Shown one piece after another: positions 50,796 through 58,379 of a DNA stretch of 64,000 nt (position 1 is its first letter; every line of letters starts with the position of its first letter). The position numbers and the translations under genes are program-made. The notes under the pieces were generated by a model. It was not told the origin of the DNA. It worked only from the letters and a program-made list of their open reading frames with translations, and searched no databases. Source of the DNA: JAWLHU01 sp041690255 (lineage in GTDB: Bacteria; Bacillota; Sulfobacillia; Symbiobacteriales; Symbiobacteriaceae); NCBI GenBank assembly GCA_041690255.1, contig JAWLHU010000008.1, forward strand, positions 186,001-250,000. The letters run 5' to 3'.

Positions 50796-51035
50796 GTGGC
50801 TATGGAGATCAAGATCCTCGGAACCGGATGCCGGAACTGCATCGCGCTGGAGGCTAACGCCAGGGAGGCCGTTTCAGCGCTGGGTTTGGATGCACAGGTG
50901 ACCAAGGTGACGGAGGTGGCCGATATCATGTCCTACGGCATTCTCCGGACGCCCGGACTGGTCGTCAACGAGAAGGTTAAGGTGTACGGTCGCGTGCCCA
51001 CGGTCGATGAGATCAAGACCTTGTTGAAGGGCTAG
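50796..51035 (+). CDS. small thioredoxin-family protein (redox-active disulfide protein)
   Basis: A 79-residue glutaredoxin/thioredoxin-like protein with active site TGCRNC near residue 11 and a cis-Pro loop LRTPGLVVN. This compact type (thioredoxin_3, 'redox-active disulfide protein 2') is commonly paired with UPF0718 permeases and ArsR regulators, and is thought to reduce or ferry a metal(loid) or thiol to the permease. GTG at 50796 behind GGAGGAG; the in-frame stretch back to 50748 lies in the operator region. Confidence 0.88.
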   Translation: MAMEIKILGTGCRNCIALEANAREAVSALGLDAQVTKVTEVADIMSYGILRTPGLVVNEKVKVYGRVPTVDEIKTLLKG

Positions 51036-51123
51036 GCGGGCATTGATCGAGGAGGCCGGACCGCATTGCTGCGGAGCCGGCCTCCTGTGTTGAGAGCAGT
51101 CGTTCCCTGAGAGGCCGGAGGGG

Positions 51124-52182
51124 TCAGGCCGCCGTTCTGGCAAAGCGCTTCTGCAGACCCAGCGCTGCGTTTACCAAGCCGATCATGACCGGGACCTCCA
51201 CAAGGGGGCCAATCACAGCCGCAAACGCCTGCCCCGATCCGATTCCGAAGACAGCCACCGCCACCGCGATCGCCAGTTCAAAGTTGTTGCTCGCCGCAGT
51301 GAAGGAGAGGGTGGTGGTCTCGCCATACCCAAACCCTGCCCGCTTCGAGATCCAGAACGAGATAAAGAACATGGCGACGAAGTAGATCAGCAACGGAATG
51401 GCGATACGGACCACATCCAGCGGGAGGGCGACGATCGCTCCGCCCTTCAGGGAGAACATCACGACGATGGTAAAGAGCAGCGCAATCAGCGCCGTCGGCC
51501 CCAGCTTGGGCATGAAGGTCGCCTCGTACCACTGTTTCCCCTTGGCGGGGATCAGGGTGTATCGGGTAACGATCCCCAGGACAAACGGAATACCAAGGTA
51601 GATGAGGACGCTCTTGGCCACTTCCCACATGGAGATCGAGACACTGGCACCGCCGGTATCGATCCCAAGCCAGTTCGGAAGAAGCGTAACGAAAACGTAG
51701 GTGTAGACGGAGTAGAGCAGCACCTGAAAGATCGAGTTGAAGGCGACCAGGGCGGCAGCGTACTCGTTGTCGCCTTTCGCCATGACGTTCCAGATCAGGA
51801 CCATGGCAATACAGCGAGCAAGACCGATGATGATCAGTCCGACCATATAGTCCGGGCGATCCCGCAGGAAGACAACCGCCAGGCCGAACATGAGGAGTGG
51901 GCCAATCACCCAGTTCTGCAGCAATGAGAACCCCAGTAGCCGTGTGTTCTTGAAAACCTTGCCCATCTCTTCATAGCGCACACGGGCGAGGGCGGGGTAC
52001 ATCATCCAGATCAGGCCGACGGCGATGGGGAGCGAGACGGTATCCACCTGAAGCCGGTCCAGGGCCTTGGCGAAGCCGGGGAAGAAGTTGCCGATGCCCA
52101 CACCAAGTGCCATGGCCAGGAAGATCCAGAGGGTCAGGTATCGGTCGAGCCACGAGAGACCGCCTTGCTTCTGTTCCTTCAC
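51124..52182 (-). CDS. acr3: ACR3-family arsenite efflux permease
   Basis: A 352-residue membrane protein with ten helices of the ACR3 type of the BART superfamily. The conserved thiolate Cys lies in GLARCIAMVLIWN, followed by KGDNEYAAALVAFNSIFQ. It expels As(OH)3 using the proton gradient. GTG at 52182 behind AAGGAGGAC; it overlaps the upstream CC-motif gene by 4 bp, so it is the last gene of the arsR-led operon. The open frame continues upstream to 52359 but that part is inside the neighbouring gene. Confidence 0.94.
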   Translation of the reverse strand: MKEQKQGGLSWLDRYLTLWIFLAMALGVGIGNFFPGFAKALDRLQVDTVSLPIAVGLIWMMYPALARVRYEEMGKVFKNTRLLGFSLLQNWVIGPLLMFGLAVVFLRDRPDYMVGLIIIGLARCIAMVLIWNVMAKGDNEYAAALVAFNSIFQVLLYSVYTYVFVTLLPNWLGIDTGGASVSISMWEVAKSVLIYLGIPFVLGIVTRYTLIPAKGKQWYEATFMPKLGPTALIALLFTIVVMFSLKGGAIVALPLDVVRIAIPLLIYFVAMFFISFWISKRAGFGYGETTTLSFTAASNNFELAIAVAVAVFGIGSGQAFAAVIGPLVEVPVMIGLVNAALGLQKRFARTAA

Positions 52183-52478
52183 GAGTCTAGTCCTCCTTCT
52201 GGTGACAACGAAAGGAAGCGCCAACCAAACACACTGTCCAGTCCAACGTGGATGCCGAGTCCAGGCAGATCCAGCGCCCGGTCGAGGTACACCGTGACCC
52301 CCTGGATCTCCTCCACCCGGTACTCCTGAATGGGCCGGCGGGGACGGCCGATCTCCCACATGGGCGTGGGGACCGAACCAATGCCACAGCAGCCGGTCAT
52401 GGTGGCCCGAAAGAGAATCAACTGACCTCCCTTCCGGCGGATGTGCTCAGCCGCTTCAGGTTCCATGGTGATTCTCAT
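52179..52478 (-). CDS. CC/Se-motif family small protein
   Basis: A 99-residue protein with a HesB-like N-terminus (RITMEPEAAEHIRRKGGQLI) and the vicinal pair TGCCGIGSVPTP; homologues in anaerobes often carry Cys-Sec here, which gave the family its name. VEEIQGVTVYLDRAL follows. Function is unestablished; the vicinal thiols and its place between a phosphoesterase and ACR3 suggest arsenite binding or delivery (inference). ATG overlaps the phosphoesterase stop by 4 bp. Confidence 0.75.
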   Translation of the reverse strand: MRITMEPEAAEHIRRKGGQLILFRATMTGCCGIGSVPTPMWEIGRPRRPIQEYRVEEIQGVTVYLDRALDLPGLGIHVGLDSVFGWRFLSLSPEGGLDS

Positions 52479-53194
52479 CCGCGGCCCTCACGGAGCATCT
52501 GGGCGAACTCGTGTGGCAGGTCTGTCGCCTCGATCGCTCGGGCAGCACCTTCGTAGTCGTAAGGAACCTCGATGATCTGCACGCTGACCCCACCGCTGGT
52601 GGCCTCCACGATCACATAGGTAGCGTTCGGATTGCCGTGCTTCGGCTTGCCGGCGCTGCCGGAGTTGACCAGGTGCTTTCCGTCCAGGACCTTGTGGAAG
52701 GGCTTGTGGGTGTGGCCGAAGATCAGCACATCCGCCCGGGTGGTCTCGAGGTGCTGCGCAAAGATCTCATCCGCCACGTCTTCGAAGAGATACTCGTTCA
52801 GCCGGTCCGGGGAGCCGTGAACCAGGGCCACCTGATGCCCCTCAATCTCTCGCTGGAGCCGGTAGGGCAGGTTGCGGAGGTAGCTCTTCTTCGCCTCCGT
52901 GGTGTTGGCCTTGGTCCAGGCGATCGAGCGCTGGCCGCGCTCCATGGCTGCATCGTTGGGGTAGTCGCAGCCACAGGCGATACGGAAGTAACCGATGCCA
53001 TCATCGTAGTTGCCCATAATGGTCGGGATCCCCTTGGCCTGAATCAGGTCGACCACATCGCCGGGATTGGCGCCGTAGCCGACGAGGTCGCCGCCGCACC
53101 AGACCAGATCGACACCCCGCGCCTCGATATCGGCCAACACGGCCCGGAGCCCCTGAATGTTCCCGTGGATATCCGAGAAGACCGCCAGCCTCAT
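52475..53194 (-). CDS. calcineurin-like metallophosphoesterase
   Basis: A 239-residue phosphoesterase of the YfcE/MPP type. Metal-site motifs in order: FSDIHGN, GGDLVGYG, GNYDDG (usually GNHD, here Tyr replaces His), VHGSPDR, FGHTHKPF. It could hydrolyse phosphodiesters or arsenylated analogues; the function in an arsenic operon is unknown. Notable extra cysteines occur in FRIACGCDYP. ATG at 53194 with AAGGAGCG. It follows arsR by 16 bp and is coupled to the CC-motif gene. Confidence 0.87.
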   Translation of the reverse strand: MRLAVFSDIHGNIQGLRAVLADIEARGVDLVWCGGDLVGYGANPGDVVDLIQAKGIPTIMGNYDDGIGYFRIACGCDYPNDAAMERGQRSIAWTKANTTEAKKSYLRNLPYRLQREIEGHQVALVHGSPDRLNEYLFEDVADEIFAQHLETTRADVLIFGHTHKPFHKVLDGKHLVNSGSAGKPKHGNPNATYVIVEATSGGVSVQIIEVPYDYEGAARAIEATDLPHEFAQMLREGRG

Positions 53195-53210
53195 ACGGAT
53201 GCGCTCCTTC

Positions 53211-53552
53211 CTATTTGCACATGGACCCTCGATTAAGTATCCCTCTCCGCTCAAGCAACGCAGCGACCTCCTGAGGCGGGGCGGAATCGGCTGCCAGGAA
53301 CCGAAGCATCTCCTGGAAGCCAGTCGTCACCCGAGTCAGATCCCCGCGGTAATAGGTCCACATGCCGGCCTTCCGCTCCGTAACCAGCCCGGCGCTCTTC
53401 AGTTTCGCCAGGTGTTGTGAGACAGCGGGCTGGCTGATCTGCAGCAACTCTTGCAACTCGCAGACGCAGAGCTCGGTGTCCATGATCAGCTTGAGCAACT
53501 TCAGCCGGGTCGGATCAGCCAGAGCCTTCATCAACTGGATGTGTCCGTTCAT
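53211..53552 (-). CDS. arsR: ArsR-family arsenical repressor
   Basis: A 113-residue winged-helix repressor. The arsenite-binding site in the recognition region reads ELCVCELQ (C-x-C), as in classical ArsR; the DNA-recognition helix is SQPAVSQHLAKLKSAG. As(III) binding releases it from DNA. ATG at 53552; a 20-bp inverted repeat lies 21 bp upstream, indicating autoregulation. Leads the operon arsR-phosphoesterase-CC protein-acr3. Confidence 0.95.
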   Translation of the reverse strand: MNGHIQLMKALADPTRLKLLKLIMDTELCVCELQELLQISQPAVSQHLAKLKSAGLVTERKAGMWTYYRGDLTRVTTGFQEMLRFLAADSAPPQEVAALLERRGILNRGSMCK

Positions 53553-53572
53553 GGCGCACTCCCCTTTGCTCG

Positions 53573-53592
53573 ATATAAGCGTATCGTTATAT
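53573..53592. promoter_or_regulatory. ArsR operator candidate upstream of arsR
   Basis: ATATAA-GCGTATCG-TTATAT, a 6-8-6 inverted repeat with the same geometry as the sites at 49387 and 50585. Confidence 0.7.
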
Positions 53593-53643
53593 CCTTGTCC
53601 ACGTCAAGTTAAGGTTTGGCGAAGGTGGAGAGAATCCGGCACG

Positions 53644-53664
53644 ATTGTTGCTGTTGACAACAAT
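53644..53664. promoter_or_regulatory. inverted repeat overlapping the arsM promoter (MarR operator candidate)
   Basis: ATTGTTG-N7-CAACAAT, perfect 7-bp arms. Its right half covers the -35 element, so a bound dimer would block transcription. The second gene of the operon encodes a MarR regulator, the obvious candidate. Confidence 0.6.
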
Positions 53665-53682
53665 CCGATCTCAGGTTATGAT
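53654..53682 (+). promoter_or_regulatory. consensus SigA promoter for arsM operon
   Basis: TTGACA (53654-53659), 17-base spacer, TATGAT (53677-53682), about 45 bases before the arsM start. Confidence 0.85.
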
Positions 53683-53727
53683 GCCAATGACAACGTTGCT
53701 AAACACAACGAAATGGAGGAATGGAGT

Positions 53728-54543
53728 ATGAAGGCAGATGAGACACGCGCCATCGTCCGTGAACGGTACGCCCAGACGGCAAAGAGCGGAGGGGCTTCCC
53801 TCGGATGCTGCGGCCCCGTCGAGAGCAGTGACGAACTTCCAATGGTCGGCGGCTCGAGCTGCTGTGGTGGGGCAGGGGACGTGGCCAAGGTGATTGGCTA
53901 CACCGACGCCGATCTGACCCAGGTCCCCGACGGGGCCAACCTTGGCCTTGGCTGCGGCAACCCGCAGGCGATCGCCTCCCTCAAGCCGGGCGAGAGTGTG
54001 CTCGACCTGGGCTCCGGAGCCGGGTTTGACTGTTTCCTCGCCTCCCGCCAGGTCGGTCCGACCGGTCAGGTGATCGGCGTTGACATGACCCCCGAAATGC
54101 TGAGCCGGGCCCGACAGAACGCTGAGAACGGCGGTTTCACCAACGTCTCCTTCCGGCTCGGAGAGATCGAGCATCTGCCTGTCGCCGACCAGTCGGTCGA
54201 TGTGATTATCTCCAACTGCGTCATCAACCTCTCCCCGGAGAAGCCGCAGGTCTTCCGGGAGGCCTTCCGGGTCCTGAAGCCGGGCGGGCGACTGGCCATC
54301 TCCGACATGGTCACCAGCACGGCCCTCCCGCCGGAGATCCAGCAGGACCTGGCCCTTTACACCGGGTGCATTGCCGGTGCCGCATCGATCGTCGATCTGA
54401 AGGCCATGCTGACCGATGCCGGGTTCGAGCAGATCCAGGTCGAGCCTAAGGACAGCCGGCAACTGCTCGAGACCTGGGGTGCGGACACCAAGCTGGAAGA
54501 TGTGATCTTCTCCGCAACCATTCAGGCGGTCCGGCCTGAATAG
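53728..54543 (+). CDS. arsM: arsenite S-adenosylmethionine methyltransferase
   Basis: A 271-residue class I methyltransferase that converts As(III) into methylated forms. SAM motif VLDLGSGAGFDCFLASR; conserved arsenic-binding cysteines in SNCVINLSPEKPQVF and YTGCIAGA; N-terminal Cys pairs in LGCCGP and SSCCGG. ATG at 53728 with GGAGGA; the longer open frame runs through the promoter and into the divergent arsR. Product MAs(III) is more toxic than arsenite and needs an exporter such as the ArsP-like permease 3 kb away. First gene of arsM-marR-acetyltransferase-MFS. Confidence 0.94.
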   Translation: MKADETRAIVRERYAQTAKSGGASLGCCGPVESSDELPMVGGSSCCGGAGDVAKVIGYTDADLTQVPDGANLGLGCGNPQAIASLKPGESVLDLGSGAGFDCFLASRQVGPTGQVIGVDMTPEMLSRARQNAENGGFTNVSFRLGEIEHLPVADQSVDVIISNCVINLSPEKPQVFREAFRVLKPGGRLAISDMVTSTALPPEIQQDLALYTGCIAGAASIVDLKAMLTDAGFEQIQVEPKDSRQLLETWGADTKLEDVIFSATIQAVRPE

Positions 54544-54564
54544 CGCCACACAGGGGTGATCTCC

Positions 54565-55032
54565 ATGAACAAGCGCGAGGCTGGCGCCCTGCTCCGGCGG
54601 GTAGCACAGATGCACGCACAAATGCAGCGAGAAGGGATCGGTTCGTGCTGTGGCGGAGCGACCGCAACCCAGTGCGTGATCCTGACCGAACTGGGCCGCA
54701 CCGGTCCGGTCACCCTGGCTGACCTGGTCCGTCGGGTCAACCTCGACAAGGGCTGGGTCAGCCGGGCGGTCGAGACCATGGCCCAGGAAGGGCTCCTGAC
54801 CAAAGAGCCCAGTCCGACTGACCGGCGGGCGGTGGTGGTGGAGATGACCGGCTCAGGTGAGTCGCTCTGCTGCGACCTGAACGAGACCCTCGACTCCCAG
54901 TCCGAACGGATCATGAACCGGATTCCGCTGGCCGAACGAGCGAACGTCTACCGGGCACTCGCCCTCCTGGAGCAGGCCCTGAGCGATGAACTGGAAGGGC
55001 GACCGCTCCTGGTACAACTCGAAGAGGAGTAA
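54565..55032 (+). CDS. MarR-family regulator with N-terminal Cys pair
   Basis: A 155-residue winged-helix regulator (LGRTGPVTLADLVRRVNLDK; GWVSRAVETMAQEGLLTKE; DRRAVVVEMT). Around residue 29 it carries GSCCGGATATQC, three cysteines at the dimer/ligand side of the fold. The same SCCGG pentapeptide occurs in the neighbouring ArsM. It probably represses its own operon through the inverted repeat at 53644 and may respond to an arsenical (inference). ATG at 54565 with GGGGTGAT; GTG 54556 is less likely. Confidence 0.88.
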   Translation: MNKREAGALLRRVAQMHAQMQREGIGSCCGGATATQCVILTELGRTGPVTLADLVRRVNLDKGWVSRAVETMAQEGLLTKEPSPTDRRAVVVEMTGSGESLCCDLNETLDSQSERIMNRIPLAERANVYRALALLEQALSDELEGRPLLVQLEEE

Positions 55033-55038
55033 GCGAAC

Positions 55039-55959
55039 ATGTGGCACTTCCGCCCCGCAACGTTGGCTGACTGGCCTGGAATCGTGGATCTGCTGACCGG
55101 CGCTCATTTACCGCTCGATGGGGCGAAGGATCACGTGTCCGGCTTCATCCTGGCTTTCCGTGGCGATGGGCTGGTGGGAGCGGCTGCTCTGGAACGCTAC
55201 GCTGACGCCGGCCTCCTCCGCTCGGTCGCCGTGGCTGAGGGGGAGAGGGCGACAGGTCTTGGGCAGGAGCTTGTCCGCCGTCTCCTCGACCAGGCGCATG
55301 CCGGCGGCGTGACCAGCATCGCCCTGCTGACCACGACGGCTGAACGCTTCTTCCCTCGCTTCGGCTTCCGACCGGTCACCCGGGATCAGGTGCCGGAGGC
55401 AGTGAAGGTGTCGGTAGAGTTCCAGGGCGCCTGCCCGGCCTCATCGACCGTCATGCTGCTCGATCTGCACCGGCCGCCGGTGCTGGTCCGACCGGCCACC
55501 GAAGCGGATATTCCGGCGATCACCCGGATCTACAACCAGGGGATCGAGGATCGAACCACCTTTGAGACCGATCTCCGAACCGAGGCCGAGCGGAAGGATT
55601 GGCTCCGGCAGCGCAGCGAGCGTCACCCGGTCACCGTCGCTGTAAGAGGCGGCCGGGTCGTCGGCTGGGCCTCCCTCAACCCGTTCAACGCCCGCCACGC
55701 CTACCGCTTCGTGGCCGACCTCTCCAACTATGTGGAGCGGGCCGAGCGCGGGACCGGGGTTGGGACCGCCCTCATGGCAGACCTCCTGCGCCGGGCACCG
55801 GCCCTGGGCTACCACAAGCTCGTCCTGACTACCTTCCCCCATCTGCCGGCCGTAGGACTCTATACCAAATTCGGCTTCCGGCATGTGGGTGACTACAAGG
55901 AGCAGGGCCAGGTCAATGGGGTCTGGACCGACACACGGATCATGGAGCGGTTGCTCTAA
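55039..55959 (+). CDS. tandem GNAT fusion, ArsN2-like + ArsN1-like
   Basis: A 306-residue protein with two acetyltransferase domains. Residues 1-140 resemble ArsN2 (HFRPATLADWPGIVDLLTGA; LRSVAVAEGERATGLGQELV). Residues 148-306 resemble the ArsN1/phosphinothricin type (IYNQGIEDRTTFETDLRTE; ERGTGVGTALMADLL; GFRHVGDYKEQGQVNG). ArsN1 enzymes acetylate the organoarsenical antibiotic arsinothricin. ArsN1 and ArsN2 are normally separate proteins; fusion in an arsM operon points to organoarsenical detoxification. Substrate is inferred by family and context. ATG six bases after the marR stop. Confidence 0.82.
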   Translation: MWHFRPATLADWPGIVDLLTGAHLPLDGAKDHVSGFILAFRGDGLVGAAALERYADAGLLRSVAVAEGERATGLGQELVRRLLDQAHAGGVTSIALLTTTAERFFPRFGFRPVTRDQVPEAVKVSVEFQGACPASSTVMLLDLHRPPVLVRPATEADIPAITRIYNQGIEDRTTFETDLRTEAERKDWLRQRSERHPVTVAVRGGRVVGWASLNPFNARHAYRFVADLSNYVERAERGTGVGTALMADLLRRAPALGYHKLVLTTFPHLPAVGLYTKFGFRHVGDYKEQGQVNGVWTDTRIMERLL

Positions 55960-56036
55960 GCGATCGCCGGACCGGATGATGGGGGCATCCGCCGGTTCTA
56001 TCAAATCAATTTTTGATGATGTGGGGGCGCATTCCG

Positions 56037-57263
56037 ATGGCATCGCTTGTAACTGCAGGCTCCCGCCTGGTGGCCTGGACTGGCATATCCCGTTCCTTTG
56101 CGACATTCCTTGGCGGCATGGCCGTCTCCAAGCTGGGCGACGCTATCTACCTCTTTGCTCTTCCCTGGATCGCCTACGAGGTGACCGCCTCGCCCCTGGT
56201 CATGTCGACGCTCTATGCCACCGAGATCCTGCCGATCCTGCTCTTCGGCGCCCTGGCCGGGGTCTTCGTGGACCGGTGGGACCGGCGCCGGCTCATGCTC
56301 TGGTCCGACGCCACTCGGGCGGTGATTGTCGCATCGATCCCGTTGCTCGAGGTCTTGGGGATGCTCCAGACCTGGCATCTCTATGTGGCAGCCTTTGCTT
56401 TGGCCCTTGTCTCCCTCGCCTTTGACGTTGCCACAACCGCCGTGATCCCCGAGATTGCGCAGGGCGACCTGACCCGGGCCAACGCCCTCTTCCAGATGGT
56501 CAACCAGGGCGCCGCCATGGCGGGGCCAGCCCTGGCCGGCCTTGTGATCGCCGTGCTGGGCGGGTTCAACGCCCTCTGGATCGACGCCCTCTCCTTTGGT
56601 GGCACCTTCCTGGCGATTCTCGCCATGCCCCGGTTTCAGCACCAGGCACAGGGACTGACAGCGGGGGGTGTCCTCAGAGGTGTCACTGATGGCTTTCAGT
56701 GGCTCTGGCAGAGTCCGGTGATCAGGGCGCTCAGCCTGCAGGCCATGATCGGCAACTTCGGCTTCGGTATGGTCAGCGCCGTCCTCATGTACTACCTGCG
56801 CTCCACGCTGGGGCTGAGCGCGGAACTGGCCGGTCTGGACTACGCCATGCTAGGCGTAGGGGGACTGGTGGGCTCGTTGCTGATCGTACCGCTTGCCCGC
56901 CGCTTCCCGAAGCGGACCCTCTACCCGTTGATCCTTCTCACCGGCCTGAGCGGCCTTCTCCTCATGGCGGTGCTGAAGAGTTGGTGGGCCCCTGGGCTCG
57001 GTTTCGGCCTTGTCGCCGCCTGCAACATTGCCTGGGTTGTGCTATCTACCTCAGTCAGGCAGGAGTTGATTCCACCGCACCTCATGGGCCGGGTGCTGGC
57101 CTTCTCCCGCATGCTCTCTACCGCAGCCATGCCAGTGGGAGCCACCCTGGGAGGCCTGCTCTCCAAGCAGATCAACCCGGTCTACATCTTCTTGATCGCC
57201 GCTGCGACCAAGGCGGTGGAGGTCCTGATCGCCCGACTCTCCGCCATGCGCACCCTTGCCTAG
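56037..57263 (+). CDS. MFS exporter of the arsenic operon
   Basis: A 408-residue, 12-helix MFS protein (MacAB/DHA3-like; FGALAGVFVDRWDRRRLML; ALFQMVNQGAAMAGPALAG). Context makes an arsenical, or an acetylated or methylated product, the likely cargo, but the family also exports macrolides and siderophores. ATG at 56037 behind GGGGGC; the longer frame starts at a TTG without a signal. The 77-bp gap after the acetyltransferase includes a weak hairpin and ATCAA-TTT-TTGAT (56005-56017), so it may have its own control. Confidence 0.85.
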   Translation: MASLVTAGSRLVAWTGISRSFATFLGGMAVSKLGDAIYLFALPWIAYEVTASPLVMSTLYATEILPILLFGALAGVFVDRWDRRRLMLWSDATRAVIVASIPLLEVLGMLQTWHLYVAAFALALVSLAFDVATTAVIPEIAQGDLTRANALFQMVNQGAAMAGPALAGLVIAVLGGFNALWIDALSFGGTFLAILAMPRFQHQAQGLTAGGVLRGVTDGFQWLWQSPVIRALSLQAMIGNFGFGMVSAVLMYYLRSTLGLSAELAGLDYAMLGVGGLVGSLLIVPLARRFPKRTLYPLILLTGLSGLLLMAVLKSWWAPGLGFGLVAACNIAWVVLSTSVRQELIPPHLMGRVLAFSRMLSTAAMPVGATLGGLLSKQINPVYIFLIAAATKAVEVLIARLSAMRTLA

Positions 57264-57266
57264 CAG

Positions 57267-57304
57267 AAACCGGGTCTACCCGACGACGGGCAGACCCGGT
57301 TTTC
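57267..57304. terminator. bidirectional terminator between convergent genes
   Basis: Arms AAACCGGGTCTACCCG/CGGGCAGACCCGGTTT around a 4-nt loop; U-rich on the plus strand (TTTTCT) and A-rich before it, so usable from both sides. Confidence 0.9.
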
Positions 57305-58267
57305 TCATGCGTTCCACGGCTTGATCAGACGGTAGAAGCCCGCCCTCTTCTGGAAGCCCAGCCGGTGGTTGACCGCCAGGATCTGTTTGTTGCTCGCGTC
57401 GTTCAGGGTGGTCAGACCAACCAGGCCGGCCTCCTTCGCACGGGCCGCTGCCACAACCTTCAGGGCCGTGGCCAGTCCAAGCCCCCGGTAGGCCCGCTTG
57501 ACGCCAGTCATGAAGATATGGCCCCGCCGGGACTCGTCTGTGTATCGCTGCATGAGTGTCAGGCCGACCCACTTGCCGGCGGGGGTGACCGCCAACCAGA
57601 TGCCCTCCGGCCAGGAGCCAGGGCTCTGCAACGCCCATTTCAGCCAGTTCTCTTCCGGCGGAGTCGCCCAGTCGCCCCCGTCCGGGGTATCGTTCAGGAG
57701 GTCATGATAGAGACGGTAGAGCTTGCTCTCAGCCTTCGCCGTCTGCTCGCGCTCCGCTGCAAAGGAGGAGAGTCGAACGCCCTTGGCGGCCTTGACCGCC
57801 TCACCCGTCCCAATCACCTCAAACGCCCCAAACGCTGCGGGGTCAAAGGTCGTGAGATCGAGCCAGTTCTCCAGGTTGTGATGCATGGTGCGAAAACCAC
57901 GCCGCTCTGCCCACCCGGCAACCTCAGGCTCGTCACTCACCGTGGCGCGCAGGTTGCTTGGATTATGCTCTGCGTAGAAGCCTTGCAGTGCGTCAAAGAG
58001 AGCCCGCCCTATTCCCTGGCGCCGTAAGGAGGGATGAACGGTCACCTGGCAGGCCATCTCCCCGCGTGGCAGGCGAGGGTCGATCCCGCCGGCGGCCCGG
58101 CCCACGATCTGGCCGTCCACCTCGGCCAGCAGGACGGTGAAGGCCTGGCCAGCCTTACGCTCCGCTTCCCGGGCGTAGTTCTCCACGGTCATGCCCTCAT
58201 CGAACACGGTGTTGATCAGTGCAACGGCGGCAACATAATCCGCTTCGGTCTGTGGCCGAATCTGCAA
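57305..58267 (-). CDS. GNAT protein with two acetyltransferase domains
   Basis: A 320-residue protein. Domain 1 (residues ~1-150) is a complete GNAT fold with acetyl-CoA loop HPSLRRQGIGRALFDAL; domain 2 (~165-315) has TGVKRAYRGLGLATALK and NHRLGFQKR. Tandem GNATs of this type include mycothiol-synthase-like enzymes, but the substrate is unknown. TTG at 58267 with GAGGAGGGG is preferred; the open frame beyond it has no signal. Confidence 0.85.
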   Translation of the reverse strand: MQIRPQTEADYVAAVALINTVFDEGMTVENYAREAERKAGQAFTVLLAEVDGQIVGRAAGGIDPRLPRGEMACQVTVHPSLRRQGIGRALFDALQGFYAEHNPSNLRATVSDEPEVAGWAERRGFRTMHHNLENWLDLTTFDPAAFGAFEVIGTGEAVKAAKGVRLSSFAAEREQTAKAESKLYRLYHDLLNDTPDGGDWATPPEENWLKWALQSPGSWPEGIWLAVTPAGKWVGLTLMQRYTDESRRGHIFMTGVKRAYRGLGLATALKVVAAARAKEAGLVGLTTLNDASNKQILAVNHRLGFQKRAGFYRLIKPWNA

Positions 58268-58379
58268 GGTTGACCCCTCCTCTTCTAGATTCAACCTACC
58301 GAACCTTGCCGCTTGGCGATACCCAGTCGACAGGTTGACCTCTTCTTTCCGACTTGGGGCGCCACACCTCCTCTCCCGA

